Source: Stramonita haemastoma
Taxonomy: Eukaryota; Mollusca; Gastropoda; Neogastropoda; Muricidae
Reading direction: 5' to 3'
NCBI GenBank assembly: GCA_030674155.1
Contig: CM060342.1
Location: forward strand, 19,849,359-19,913,358
Length of the DNA: 64,000 nt
Position 1 is the first letter of the stretch. Each line of letters starts with the position of its first letter. The notes beneath the pieces are model-generated. The model did no database searches and was not told where the DNA came from. It worked only from the letters and a program-made list of their open reading frames with translations. Below are positions 44,886-58,715 of the stretch, piece by piece. Made by a program: the position numbers and the translations under genes.

Positions 44886-46317
44886 TGTCTTTCGTTCTCT
44901 ATTGGTTTATCCCGCCATCCTCCAGGTGCACACCTGTCTCACCGTCGCTGTGGTTCATATTTATCATTGATGACAGGTAAATGTATTGAACAGGTACCCT
45001 TGTAAGCCGTACACAAAAATCCTAGCTGAATACAGAAAAGCTGTTAGATGATTTACTTTTTATTCAGAACTTTCTGCGTTTTATGCAAAAATATGGCAGT
45101 TCTTTTTCCTGAAGGTACAAATAGAACATCTTTAAAAAAACAAAACTGCCGTATATCTCATAAAAAGTCCTGGTAAAATTTTCAGCTTTCACAGTGCTGT
45201 AAAACTAATCATGAAGATATAGGATACGTATCTGTGTTTCTAATCATTTATAAAAGTGTAGTGTAACTAAAGCACACTTTTAAGACAATGCGAGTTCGAA
45301 CTGTATTTTTAATCAAGTGACTTTTCTAATTACACTTTTCTTTGTGCATTTGGTTATTGAATTGATGAAACCTACATCATATTATGAATTTGGAAACATA
45401 TTTTTCAGAAAGTTAAGTGTACGCTTTTTATGGAACTGTTCTTTACTTTTACCTGACATGACAAACACAATATCAACAGAAAAAGACCTAACGGATCTTC
45501 CCTCTTCCACTCTCCTCTTCATAACACACGACATTTCCTCTGCTGTGTGCATTTGACCGCTTACTTTTTCCGTCCAAAATTTCTTGAGAGCTTTAAAAAG
45601 AAATCACATCAAAATGCATTTTACTTCTTTTCTCAAATGATCGGAGGAGATTGGAAGAAGGAAGATGTGTGCTGTGCATGCTTCAGTGTTCCATCTACAC
45701 TGTGTGTTGTGCCTGCTGATATGGCCTATAGTGGCAAAACCTCTCCATCATCACCTCCATTACGCCAGACACTGAGTTCTGCTTCGTTTCTTTCATCGTT
45801 ACTTTTACAGAACGAATATTTTTCATCCGTTTCAGCATAACCCGTTATCTAATGGGTAACAGATGTGGATATAAGGAGCAGGTTTTTATCCACAGAAATA
45901 TTTTTGAAAAGAGAAAACCGAACACGCACAAACATGATTCAGACCATGTACTTTTTTTTATTTTAGCAAAGCTGAAAATTGCTCAGAAAATGTCTGATAT
46001 TACCATCATTCAAAAAAACAGAGTATTTCAATTTTGCACAATTTTTGGCACTGCTTAAAACTGCGGAGGGGTGAGAGATTTTGCCTTCATCATTTCAAAC
46101 ACAAGTGGAAAAAAAAAGTAACTCACAGATCACAGCAGTCTCCTGGCGTGCTGGCATCTATCATAGAGTTGACGACCTTGAAATTGTGTTGTCTTGTGGT
46201 CGTAAACCATCCGTGACCTTGTAGATGTGTGTGCAGAATAACGTGGACCTAAACAAAGGATTTCAGTTTGAGTAAATGTAGACTACTAGCGTGCACACGC
46301 ACGCACCGCGCGCGCGC

Positions 46318-46393
<76 letters not shown>

Positions 46394-47127
46394 TAAAAGG
46401 AAAAAAGAGTACTATCCTTTAACTTAAGAAAACCAATATGTATCCTTTGAAATTATGGTGCTGCATTATCAAAAACGCGATACATTATGTCAAGTTACAC
46501 TCTCAAAAAAATACTGATTTTCGATGTGTATTTGAAAAGCTGGCATTTCCATTCACAGAACATATTCTTAAAATGACTACGTCTTACTACTGGTGTCAAC
46601 TGACTTTGCATCATAATGAAAGTGTCCCGTTTAATTTCCAATTAGTTTAAACATGTTCTATTCACTTAAAAATTAGTAACCTTCAGTGATAACACTGCGT
46701 AGAGCAACAACTATGAAATTCAATCTACTTTAAGGCTTCATACCAGAAAAGTTCATCTACTGTCAACCTTTATCATAAATTCACAACTGACAACAGTCAA
46801 TGCAACTTCAGGTATCAATCATTGCAGCACAAAATCACTAAAGGTGTAAAAAAGACGACAGAGAAAAAGCTTCAGATCAGACAGAGACAACATGTGGACA
46901 AATCTTCATCCAGTTCCTGATGCCCAACGTCTCTTCCTTCCGTCACTCTCCCCCTGAAAGCGTGTCGCCACAGTCCAGCGCCACCTATCACACAAAAGTA
47001 ATTGTTAGCGCTGTCCCAAGTTTTAGCACACATTAGGGAAAAAAAGACAGAAATAAACCATGCCCATCAAATATGCAACAACAAAAAGAAGTCTCTTGTC
47101 CCTGACACACACATACATGCTCGCGTG

Positions 47128-47215
<88 letters not shown>

Positions 47216-47339
47216 TCTTGACTTGACTGTCCTCGAAATGAAATGATACTTTTGCTCCCCCCGCCCTTCCCCCACAGTCAGATATAGGACAGTGACTGAC
47301 AGACTGACAAACGGACACAGTGAGAAAGAGAGACAGAGC

Positions 47340-47640
47340 AAAGCAGTGCACTAATTTGGTGGCCTGGCGGGTTCACAACTCTTCCTGGCCTTTCCTATCT
47401 CACATATCGGCGTCACTGGACACAGTGTTAGCCCCCACAGTGACACTGACATGATCCTCCACCTCCCTGTCCTCCAACGTTTGCTGGTCCTGCTGACTTC
47501 ATGGATTTTCATTCCACAAGATTCGGTGATGTTGCCAATGACAGAAGCTGGAAGTGTTCCTTGTCTTTTTTCTCTCTCGGTTTCCCCTCGAAAGACAGCA
47601 TTCATGACGTCCGCATGTTTTGTTTCGAAGCGCATGGCCT
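47340..47640 (-). pseudogene. RTE-like LINE C-terminal remnant, unit A
   Basis: The minus-strand frame includes RQGTLPASVIGNITESCGM, KIHEVSRTSKRW and TGRWRIMSVS. The pattern GR-P-x(2)-W/S-x(2)-NI-x-E..GM-x(2)-x-EASR..R..W is the C-terminal end of RTE-type LINE proteins. It pairs with the RT fragment at 47830. Confidence 0.6.
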
Positions 47641-47829
47641 ACACATCGTAGTGCGCTTTCATTTATTATACAAGAAGATTTTTTGTTCCCAGTTCTTCAT
47701 TCGTACTTTTCACAATTTCCAGGTTTTGGAGCGCAAATAAAATGTGTATCATTCCTGTTTTTCAGTAGCATGCCTTACAGTTCAAACTGCACTTTTTGTT
47801 TTATACATTTAGGATTATGATCATTAAGA

Positions 47830-48165
47830 TCTTGCTTCTGTGACAGACAAGGACTATTCTCCTGTAGGTACTGCAATCTTTTACATATCCATTCTTGTGG
47901 AGCATGACAAATCTTGTGACTTCCAGTCTGCTGTCACTGACCAGTCCTCCAGAATTACAAAATAGGTAATGCATGGCTCTCAGCCCACCTTCTCCTAAGT
48001 GCTTCAGCAGTTCTCCAGGAATGTTATCGAGGCCTGACGACTTTCTGCATGTGACCTCTTTGGTGGCTTTCTCAACTTTACTAACCAGGGATTCTGGCTC
48101 TGACTCAAAGTTGCTTGTACTGAAATTAAAATATTCTGAGGTACATAATCATCTTGGCCGTTGAA
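47830..48165 (-). pseudogene. RTE-like LINE reverse transcriptase fragment, unit A
   Basis: Open minus-strand frame with KVEKATKEVTCRKSSGLDNI, PGELLKHLGEGGLRAMHYL and YVKDCSTYRRIVLV. These are the RT finger motifs (K-S-G-x-D-x-I-P-x-E-L-L and D-C-S-x-Y-R-x-I). The palm with YxDD is absent: between this and the C-terminal remnant there are only about 190 bp, so the element is internally deleted. Confidence 0.7.
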
Positions 48166-49784
48166 AAATGTCATCTAAAAATCTTCTTCTGCCTTCTTAA
48201 GCGGTTTCATCTTAAGAATTAAAACACTGATTTTTGGCTTGCAAATTATTATTTGACTGATCTGACATATAGAGTTCTCTCGATTGTCTTTTTAGTTGTG
48301 TTTACTCATCTGTGCACATTCTTTTTTCAGTCAGTTTTGCTCCTCTCTTCTAATCTTGCTCTCCATTTCTCTCTTTCTGGCAAATGCTGGAAAAGTACCA
48401 TCATTTCCTGAAGTAAGATCACATGTACACTGCTGTATCCTTTGACATTCTACATTTTGAAACATACAACTGATTAGAAAAGCTTAGATTTCGTCGTAAA
48501 ACGAATTTATCACTGTATGTAGGCCTATTAAAAGCTGGCAGATTCGTTCACATAATATATTTTCAACTTGTTTGCTACAATGTATACTGACATTTTTTTT
48601 CCATAATTCAAGTATCCTTTCCAGTTACTTTCCGTCTGTTTTAATCTTGTTTTCTTGATGCAAAACGTGCCTTTTGTTATCGATGGCTACATAGCTACAC
48701 ATTTCTGACCATACATTTTATGGCCAACTTTAATTATGAATATAAAACCCGACACTTTTTTCTTGTCGATGTAACCTTGCTGACAGAAAGCAGAAAATGT
48801 ATACTACTTCAAGCCTTCATAATTTTCCAACTCTTAAAATTTACTTCCATCCTCAGAACAAAACACTCAAACTTACAAATTGATTAACAAAGATATAAGG
48901 GGAAAAAACATAAAAAGACAAAATAATCAGGACAAACCTGGAGTTCACGGGACCCAACGTCTCTGTCTGTTCCTTCCATCGTCACGTACAGCAGTCACAG
49001 CCGAGTTCTCCCCGTCAAATGTGGGCTGCTCTCCCCTGAAAGTGTGTCGCCGGCGTCCAACGCCATCTACTACATAAGAGTTATTTCATATAAGCTGTGC
49101 TGAACACGTGCAGAACATGTCGCAAAGACCTGATGCTGCTCCCCGCTGATGTTTCCCGTTTTCACTATATATATGAATGCAAACGTCTGGCTATCTGTGT
49201 TATTTTTATCATTTGATACGAACATTCTTCAATTATGACATTTTACAAAAACTTACTTTAAATTCTATAATCAAAATGTAAACAGAAACATTTCTGAAGA
49301 TCTTTGGACACCATGATTGTCTAAGTTCTTAGATTTTGTCACTTTTTTAAAAATTTATTTCGTAGACATTGTACAGATAAACTGTTTTGATGCTCAATCA
49401 ATTGTAATGTATTGTGTCTTCATTTAAAAGCAATATCAATTATGACTGGAGCAGTGAAAGGAACAAGTCATTCCGAATTGTACAAGGAGTCTGCGACCAT
49501 GTCTGCTAATTTTAAAAAAAGGCAAAAACATGAAGCAGTATCACATAACTTTCTGTTCTTAGTACCTGCTATAACCGCCCTTTCTGTCATATGCAGCTGC
49601 AGGATTTTCTGTCTGTGTTTTCTCCCACAGCCTGTAGTTTCCCCTTCCTACTCAAGGGGTGACCCACAAGGCAACAGACAGGCGCAGGTCGTACAGTCTA
49701 CTGTCCTACTGTAGCAGAGACTTCGCTCTGACCTGACGTATTACCAATATACCATTTCATAGGATTACCACTTGATAATAATAA

Positions 49785-49935
49785 TAATAATGATAATATT
49801 GTTTATACCCTAACGACCACGAAAGCCGTATCAGGGCTGTCACCTCATTCAGTTTCGGTGGCTTCAGTAACTTTCAACTTACTCCCAGTCCCAATTATAG
49901 TCCCAGTGGATTCCTGGCGTTCAAGCAGACATACA
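49785..49935 (-). mobile_element. small retroposon copy, unit B
   Basis: Counterpart of 42893-43025, with an expanded TAA repeat at 49777-49800. Confidence 0.6.
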
Positions 49936-50603
49936 ACAGAGATGGGTAAACACACCATTACTTCAGTCATTTTCTTTATGTGATAAACACACGTATTGCA
50001 TTCCCCAGAAACCACAAAAGAAATGGAAGTTTATTGCAAGGTGCTCCTGCTCTCATTAAAACAAACAAATCTGTTGTCGTAAGGCAAGGGTTTAAAAAGA
50101 ATTAAACCTTAAGAATACAAAAACGTAACATTTCAGCAGCATGTTTGAGGATCTGTTTATGGCTTATATTTGTGGACTCTGATTCTCTTTCCTCCACCTC
50201 TGAATTTTGTACCCAACCCCCTCCAAGCACAATCAACACATTAATCTCTCTCTCTCTCTGTCTCTCTCTATCTCTCTCTGTCTCTGTCTCTCTCTCTCTC
50301 ACAACACCAGTGGTTTTGTCTATCAACTCTCTTCATGTCAGTAGTGCCATCATTCTTCATGGGCCTGAAGGTCACATGATCTTCTTTACAGCAGCGGTGG
50401 TTTTATCCGGTTATTTCTTGAACAAGGCATTAAATGACTGGTAATAACTAACCAGACTATGAACTAATAATTCATAAAAAATACATTCATTTTTCTTTGT
50501 GTATTAATTTCCGTGCGTGCGTGTGTGTGTGCGCGCGCGTGCGTGTGTGTGTGTGTGTGTGTGTGTCCGCGTGCGTGTGTGTGTGTGTGTGTGTGTGCGT
50601 GTA

Positions 50604-50642
<39 letters not shown>

Positions 50643-51001
50643 CAGAGAGAGAGAGACAGAGAGAGAGAGACAGAGAGAGAGAGACAGAGACAGACAGACA
50701 GACAGACAGACAGAGAGGCAGGCAGACAGACAGAGAGGCAGGCAGAGACAGAGTAAAAGAATAGTTTTATTCAGATTTAGGCCATGACTCCTTACTGAAA
50801 GTGTGATCGTAAATATAATGCCACAAATGATTTGTGGTGTTGAAAAGATTACTCTCAGAAACACAATGGATTTCGCAACAAGGTTTTGCAGATATACCTA
50901 ATTTACCTAATACGCTCTGATTTCTTGCATGGAGGGGGGAGAAAGAAGGAAAGAGTGAAGGAGGGGGAAGGGGGGAGAGGGGGAGAGGGGGAGAGGGGGA
51001 G

Positions 51002-51082
<81 letters not shown>

Positions 51083-51537
51083 CGAGAGCGCAAAGTATTC
51101 TATGAGTAGAGAAATTATCTCACAATTGAAACACTTCTGTGCATACTACCTGAAAAAATGTCAAACTATTGTACTGTGTGATAATATTTGTACTTTAAGC
51201 AGAACGAAATAAACTCTACCATAAAGTGGAAAGGGGAGGTAATTGCGACAGACAGCAGCAAAAGCAAGCTACTGTTGTGCTGCTGTAGAAAGAAAACATG
51301 TCTACCCTGCATCACGAACATCATCAATGGTGCTGCAGAGGTTGACGTAAGCAGCACAGCAAGGCGCGAGTACTGGATTTTTTTTCTGCCTAGGAAACAG
51401 AAACCTTGAGTGCCGCTCATGTCAACCTTTACAGCAAAAAGCTAAAACCTATGAAGAAAAGACAGGAGAGGGGTCACTATTTCAGGTACTCACTGACTGT
51501 CCACACTTGTGTACACCTGGTCAGGCTGTCGTCATCA

Positions 51538-51745
51538 CGCCATTATCGTCGTTATCCTCATGTATCAGCCATTATCGTCGTTATCCTCGTGTATCAGCCA
51601 TTATCGTCGTTATCCTCATGTATCAGCCATTATCGTCGTTATTCTCATGTATCAGCCAGTATCGTCGTTATCCTCATGTATCAGCCATTATCGTCGTTAT
51701 CCTCATGTATCAGCCATTATCGTCGTTATCCTCATCTATCAGCCG
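51538..51745. repeat. 29-bp minisatellite, unit B
   Basis: About seven units. Next to it (51785-51850) is another copy of the GGGAG/CTCCC dispersed repeat that unit A lacks at this position. Confidence 0.95.
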
Positions 51746-53323
51746 TCATCATGGTGCACATACATTGTATTGCACACAACTTTCTGTCCTGGCAGATTTC
51801 TCGGTGTGAAATTCCAGCTGCTCTCCCTGGGGATCTCTCCCCAAGAGCACAAGAGCATCGCCACCAGTGCTGACCCATTTTTCTGTCCTGTCTTTCGTTC
51901 TCTTTTGGTTTATCCCGCCATCCTCCAGGTGCACACCTGTCTCACCGTCGCTGTGGTTCATATTCATCATTGATGACAGGGAAATGTAGTGAACAGGTAC
52001 CCTTGTAATGCGTACACAAAAATCCTAGCTTAATGTAGAAAGGCTGTTATCAGATGGTTTACATTTTATTCAGAACTTTCTGCGTCTCATGCAAAAATAT
52101 GGCAGTTCTTTTTTCTTGAAGGTACAAATAGAACATCTTTCAAAAATCTGCCATATACCTCATGCAAAATCCTGGTGATTTTTTCACCTTTCACAGTGCT
52201 GTAAAACTAATCGTGAAGATATAGGCTACGTATCTGTGTTTCTAATCATTCATAAAAAGTGTAGTGTAACTAAAGCACACTTTAAGACAATGTGAGTTCA
52301 AACTGCATTTTTAATCAAGTCACTTTTCTAATTACCCTTTTTTCCCATTTGGTTTTTTAAAAAAATTTCTCTACTTTATGTTTGATGAAACCTAAACTTT
52401 ATTATGAATTTGGAAACATATTTTTGAGAATGTTAAATGTACGCTTTATAGGGAACTGTTCTTTACTTTTACCTGACATGACAAACACAATATCAACAGA
52501 AAAAGACCTAACGGATCTTCCTTCTTCCACTCCCCTCTTCATAACACACAACATTTCCTCTGCTGTGTGCATTTGACCACTCATTTTTCAGTCCAAAATT
52601 TCTGAAGAGCTTTAAAAAGAAATCACATCAAAATGCATTTTACATCTCTTCCCAAATGATCGGAGGAGATTGGAAGAAGGAAGATGTGTGCTGTGCATGC
52701 TTCAGTGTTCCATCTACACTGTGTGTTGTGCCTGCTGATATGGCCTATAGTGGCAAAACCTCTCAATCATCCCCTCCATTACGCCAGAAACTGAGTTCTG
52801 CTTCCTTTCTTTCATAGTTACTTTTACAGAACGAACATTTTTCCTCCGTTTCAGCATAACCCGTTATCTAATGGGTAACAGATGTGGATATAAGGAGCAG
52901 GTTTTTATCCACAGAAATATTTTTGAAAAGAGAAAACCAATACGCACAAACATGATTCAGACCATGTACTTTTTGTTTTTTAGCAAAGCTGAAAATTGCT
53001 CAGAAAATGTCTGATTTTACCATCATTTAAAAAAACAACAGTTTTTCGATTTTGCACAATTTTGCACTGCTTAAAACTATGCAGGGGTGAGAGATTTTGC
53101 CTTCATCATTTCAAACACAAGTGAAAAAAAAAGTAACTCACAGATCACAGCAGTCTCCTGGCGTGCTGGCATCTATCATAGAGTTGACGACCTTGAACGT
53201 GTGTTGTCTTGTGGTCGTAAACCATCCGTGACCTTGTAGATGTGTATGCAAAATGACGTGCACCTACACAAAGGATTTTACTTTAGAAGAATGTAGACCA
53301 CTAGCGCACGCGCACGCCAGCAC

Positions 53324-53389
<66 letters not shown>

Positions 53390-53494
53390 ACTTGCTAAAA
53401 GGAAAAAAGAGTACCATCCTTTAATTTAAGCAAATAAATATGTTTCCTTTGAAATTATGGTGCTTCATTATCTTAAACGTGATACATTATGTCA

Positions 53495-53545
53495 CATTAT
53501 ACTTTAAAACAAATTATATCACATTATACTTTAAAACAAATTGAT
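53495..53545. repeat. 27-bp tandem repeat, unit B (two copies)
   Basis: 'cattatactttaaaacaaat' plus 'tatatca' twice; the same unit is repeated five times in unit C. Confidence 0.85.
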
Positions 53546-54284
53546 TTATATATGCATATCTGGAAAGCTATATTTCCATTCACAGAGCATAATTTTAAAT
53601 GCGGCTGCGTCTTACTACTGATGTCAACTGACTTTGCACCATAAGAAAGTGTCCCTTTCATTTTCTATTAGTTGGTTTTGAACATGTTTTATCCACGCAA
53701 AATCCACATAATTATAAGTAATTTTCAGTAATAAAATTGCTGTATAATATATACAGCAACAAATCTGCACAATTTAAAATACTTCCAGATCCAATAGCAG
53801 ACAATTTATTATACTTTAATTTCTTAATGTCTTCTATTTTCAACCTCGGTAACAAACTATCCACTGACTGGACTACTTTATTTCCAGCCTTAATATACAA
53901 CAGTTAAATTCATACTTCAGCCATAAAAATGCACATATGCTGCACACGTATACTGCACGACAGAACGAGAGGACAGATAGACAGACAGACAGACAGCTGA
54001 AGATCAGACAGACAGAGCACAGACAGACAGACAGCTGAAGATCAGACAGAAGACAGACAAGCATGTGGACATCATGCCCAACGTCTCTCCCTGTTCCTTC
54101 TGGTGTCGTGCACACCAGTTTCCTGTCATGGCTTGTCTCCCCATCACCAGCACCATCTACAACAAATAAGCTACTGTTAGCTGCGTTCGTGTTGGAATAA
54201 ATTTATCAGTAAAGGAACCAAAAAACAAAACAAAAAACAACCTAAAAATCCAAAATAAAACTCGATAACCAAGGATAAAAGATT

Positions 54285-54363
<79 letters not shown>

Positions 54364-54364
54364 C

Positions 54365-54570
54365 TCTCCCTCCTTCCCCAAAGTCCTTGGATGAGACTGT
54401 AAACCGAGGCCCCGTGTGCACACGCACGCAGATCTTGCGCACACGTTAAATCCTGTTCCGCTTTTCGTGAGAGTAGGCCATTGTGTGCCGGTGGGAACAG
54501 ATGACATTTACAAAACCGCATACACACGATGAAAGGATGAAAAAAGTGCTTATTCCATCATACTTAATAT
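54365..54570 (+). repeat. 5'-truncated SINE with degraded LINE-like tail
   Basis: 'ggatgagactgtaaaccgagg', 'gtgccggtgggaacagatgac' and 'gaaaggatgaaaaaagtgct'. It interrupts or borders unit B. CT/CA repeats follow at 54620-54755. Confidence 0.8.
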
Positions 54571-54620
54571 AAAAGAATTTTAAAAAATAAAAGTAAAAAT
54601 GAACATTAAGCAAGGATAAC

Positions 54621-54686
<66 letters not shown>

Positions 54687-54759
54687 ACACACACACACAC
54701 ACACACACAACACACACACACACACACACACCCACACACACACACACACACACGGCCAG

Positions 54760-56730
54760 ACAGAGAGAAGCATGTATGCTACTTTAATGAAGTGGCACGA
54801 TCGACAACTCCTGCAGACTGCTGAAAAAACACAAAACGGGTTAGGAAACATCGCATTTTATCATAAAATAAATTAACAAACATATCAAAAGTGAGCAGCG
54901 TAATCACAGAAGTCATTCTAAAGTCGACTTTATTTTTACTTCTAATGTGAACTTATTGATTTAGCTTAAATTTTCATTTCTAGCGGTTTAAATGAGTTTT
55001 ATTCACACTTATTTGATGCATTGATTTTACTTAAACCTTACTAATAAATACACAACTCTAAAAAGTCCATTTTGCTTCAAACATTACTACAACTCGACAA
55101 TATATCACACCTCAACCCTATTGTAAGTGTACAACTCTGCTAACTCACCTACCTCCAACGTTGATTACAGACATACTTCTAACAATTTACTCTATTTTCC
55201 AACAAGAATTTATAAAGATGCAACACTTACAGTTTATTCTACTTCCAGCCTCAATAATGAATAAATACTGCATACGCTTATTAAATTATTTTTTTAATGA
55301 GGAAAAGCTGCCAATTTTTTTTTAAAAGACAAAAAATCTGGACACACCTGGAGATCCTGATGTCCAACGCTCTCTCTCTCTCTCTCCCTGTTCCTTCCTT
55401 TCTTTCGTCACCCCGCACTGCAGTGTATGTCAGCCACAGCAGATCTCTGTCTGTCTCTGTGAAGTGTGCTGCTGCCTCTCTTCCCTCAAACCACGTCGCC
55501 AGAGTCCAGCGCCACCTGTTACAGAAAAGTCAGTGTCAGCCATGCTTAGGTCAGAATATAATTTTAGTAGTAGAAGGTCAAAAGAAACAAAACCAAACCC
55601 ATTAAACAAGCAGAAAAATTACAATTACTTTTTTCGGATAAAACTGTATGCGTTTATCATCAACTACAGCAAATATATGAACTGTGTGACGAGCGTATTA
55701 CTAGCATCCATACATATATTTTGGTATAAGAGACTGAATCCTTTCTTACTACTCTTTTCTGAGAAATACTTGAACAAGATATTCAAAAATTTAAAGTTGG
55801 GATAGTGCATCATTTATTTTTTTTATTGAATAGTAATATAACACAATTATCATATCTATGTCAGATTTTACTGAACTATTTTTTTTCATTATGTTTCCAG
55901 TTGTTGTTATCATTGATTAGCCCCTTTTCTTTGTACTGTAACAGCACATGATTAGCATTTTCTTGGACCACATTTATCAATTTAAGCTCCACCCCCCTCC
56001 TTTCCCACCATCTCATATCACTAAGTTAACAGATACAAAATCGACCCCCCCCCCCCACACACACACACTGACAGACAGACAGATACACAGACAGAAAAAG
56101 AGACAGGGTGAAAGCAGGCACATTAATTCAACAAAACCTCACGACCAACAACTCTGTCTGAAGGCCTCTGGAAAAACAGAAAAGTACCATCGTTGACTGC
56201 AGCAAATCTCGGTGTATCTTTTCAAAATTTTCTGCAGCATTAAACACACAATAGATTAGGAAACATCAGATTTTTTTCATAAAACAAATTAGCATAGCTA
56301 TTGAAAGCTGGCGGCTTTACTTATACACATTTTCAACTTTGCTACGGTTTTCACTGATGTAAAGATTTTTCAAAGTTTTTTTTTTTTTAACCGTAAACAA
56401 TAACTATATAACTCTTATTCATTCCCCATCCATCATTAATAATGAATATATGTACACCCTGGCAATTCATTCCGCTTCCAACCATTAATAACCATACAAC
56501 TCTGACGATTTAGTCTTCTTCCAACCTTAGGCCTAATTTAAAAAAAAAAAAATCAATGTTCAACCAACAATTCATGCTACTTCTCACGTTAATCATAAAT
56601 ACAGTTGTTATCATCTATTCTACATAAAATCATAAATATTCAGCTCTTAACAGTCTATTATCAACCTTAAATAAAACACTCCCATCCGCAGCCAAATTGA
56701 ATTTATTAATAAAAAAGAACGGCCATGTGA
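54760..56730. repeat. diverged partial duplication copies between units B and C
   Basis: Two diverged versions of the unit start are seen. 54765-55540 has 'ggttaggaaacatcgcattt' and a module at 55362; 56150-56350 has 'gaaaagtaccatcgtt', 'attaggaaacatcagattt' and 'tgaaagctggcgg'. 55541-56150 shows no gene: AT-rich with a C-run and GACA repeat near 56040-56110. Confidence 0.55.
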
Positions 56731-57047
56731 TTGTTTTGGTTTGGTTTTATTATTGTCCCAGCAGATTCCATACATTCACGCCGACACATACAACAGAGAT
56801 GGGTGACCTCTCCGTTCCTTTAGTCATTTCAATGCTGTAATAAACAACACGTATTGCTCTTCTCTCAGAAACCACAAAAGAAATGGAATTTTAAGGCAAG
56901 CTGATCCAGCTCTCACTCAAACAAACAAACAAAAAAATTCTGTTGTCAGACTCTCCAACAAAAAAACGTCCTGGATGTTTTTCCTCAAACCTTTAGGACA
57001 CAAAACAGGAACCATTTCACCATCATGCATGAGTATCTGTTTATACT

Positions 57048-57122
<75 letters not shown>

Positions 57123-57374
57123 AGTGGATTCTCTTCAAGGCCAGTGGGTTTATATGTGAGCTTTCTTCATGTCAGTAGTACCATCATTCTTCATAGGCCT
57201 GAAGGTCACATAATCTTGTTTACAACAGCAGTTGGTTTTATCTGATTATTTTCTTGAACAAGGTATCCAACGACCAGGAATAACTAACCAGACTATGACC
57301 TAATAATTCATAAAAAAATATTTTGTCTGTGAGTGAGTGAGTGAGTGAGTGAGTGAGTGAGTGAGTGTGTGTGT

Positions 57375-57423
<49 letters not shown>

Positions 57424-57614
57424 TGTGTGTGTGTGTGTGTGAGTGTGTGTGTGTGTGTGAGTGTGTGGTGTGTGTGTGTGTGTGAGTGTGTGTGTGTGAA
57501 TGTGTGAGTGAGTGTGTATGTATGTACGCGCGCGCGTGCATTTTACTGTCAGGTGAAGGGAGGAGGAAGGGAAAGGGAGGGAGGGAGGAGGAGAGGAGAG
57601 GAGAGGAGAGAGAG

Positions 57615-57692
<78 letters not shown>

Positions 57693-58395
57693 ACAGACAG
57701 ACAGACAGAGACACACAGAGAGACAGACAGAGACAGAGAGACAGACAAACAGAAAAGGTATTGAAAAGATTACTCTCAGAAACACAATGGATTACACAAT
57801 CAATACTCTCTGTTGTGATAGTATCCAGATTTTTCGAAGGTTTTGCAGATATACCTAGCTAAGTTAACTAATACGCTCTGATTTTTTTTTTTGCAGGAGG
57901 GGGGGGGGGAGGGAAAGAAAAAGGGAGAAAGACAGACAGACAGACAGAGACAGAGCAAAGTGTTCTGTGAGTAGAGAAATTATCTCACTCTTAAAACACT
58001 TTTGTCTATAATACCACAATTTACCTCAAACTATTGTACTGTGTGATAATGTTTGTACTTTACACGAAACGACATAAACTCTACAAAAAAGTGGGAAGGG
58101 GGAGGTAATGGCGATAGACAGCAGCAAAAACAAGCTGCAGTTATCCTGCTGTTGAAAGAAAACATGTCTACCCTGCATTACAAACATCATCAAAGGTGCT
58201 GCAGAGGTTGACGCAAGCAGCACAGCACGGCTGGTGTACTGCATTTTTTTCTGCACAAATGCTGGGTGCCGCTCATGTTAACCTTTACGGCAAAAAGCTA
58301 AAACCTCCTATGAAGAAAAGACAGGAGAGGGGTCACTATTTCAGGTACTCACTGACTGTCCACACCCGTGTACACCTGGTCACACTGTCGTCATC

Positions 58396-58715
58396 ACGCC
58401 ATTATCGTCGTTATCCTCATGTATCAGCCATTATCGTCGTTATCCTCATGTATCAGCCATTATCGTCGTTATCCTCATGTATCAGCCATTATCGTCGTTA
58501 TCCTCATGTATCAGCCATTATCGTCGTTATCCTTATGTATCAGCCATTATCGTCGTTATCCTTATGTATCAGCCATTATCGTCGTTATCCTCGTGTATCA
58601 GCCATTATCGTCATTATCCTCATGTATCAGCCATTATCGTCGTTATCCTCGTGTATCAGCCATTATCGTCATTATCCTCATGTATCAGCCATTATCGTTG
58701 TTATCCTCATATATC
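58396..58715. repeat. 29-bp minisatellite, unit C
   Basis: About eleven units, the longest of the three arrays. Confidence 0.95.

Larger units (their letters stand above)
48387..54364. repeat. tandem segmental duplication, unit B
   Basis: Collinear with unit A at high identity in its first ~1.4 kb (including the 42068-type module at 48956) and through the 29-bp minisatellite to the CA repeat (53328-53388) and the module at 54075. It lacks the RTE remnants of units A and C. SSR landmarks: 50245-50300 CT, 50513-50757 TG/GA, 50930-51091 GA, 54288-54362 CT. Confidence 0.8.

Noticed and set aside
45400..45560. von Willebrand A-like exon (SVDIVFVMSG on the minus strand; copies at 52402 and 59330)
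   Set aside because: Only a five-residue resemblance to the DIVFV strand, no MIDAS motif, and conservation is explained by the recent segmental duplication.
47351..47640. Host-gene terminal exon on the minus strand (also 61437-61590)
   Set aside because: An alternative frame gave plausible-looking peptides, but the frame reading NITESCGM..EVSRASEDR fits the RTE-LINE C-terminus and sits beside an RT fragment.
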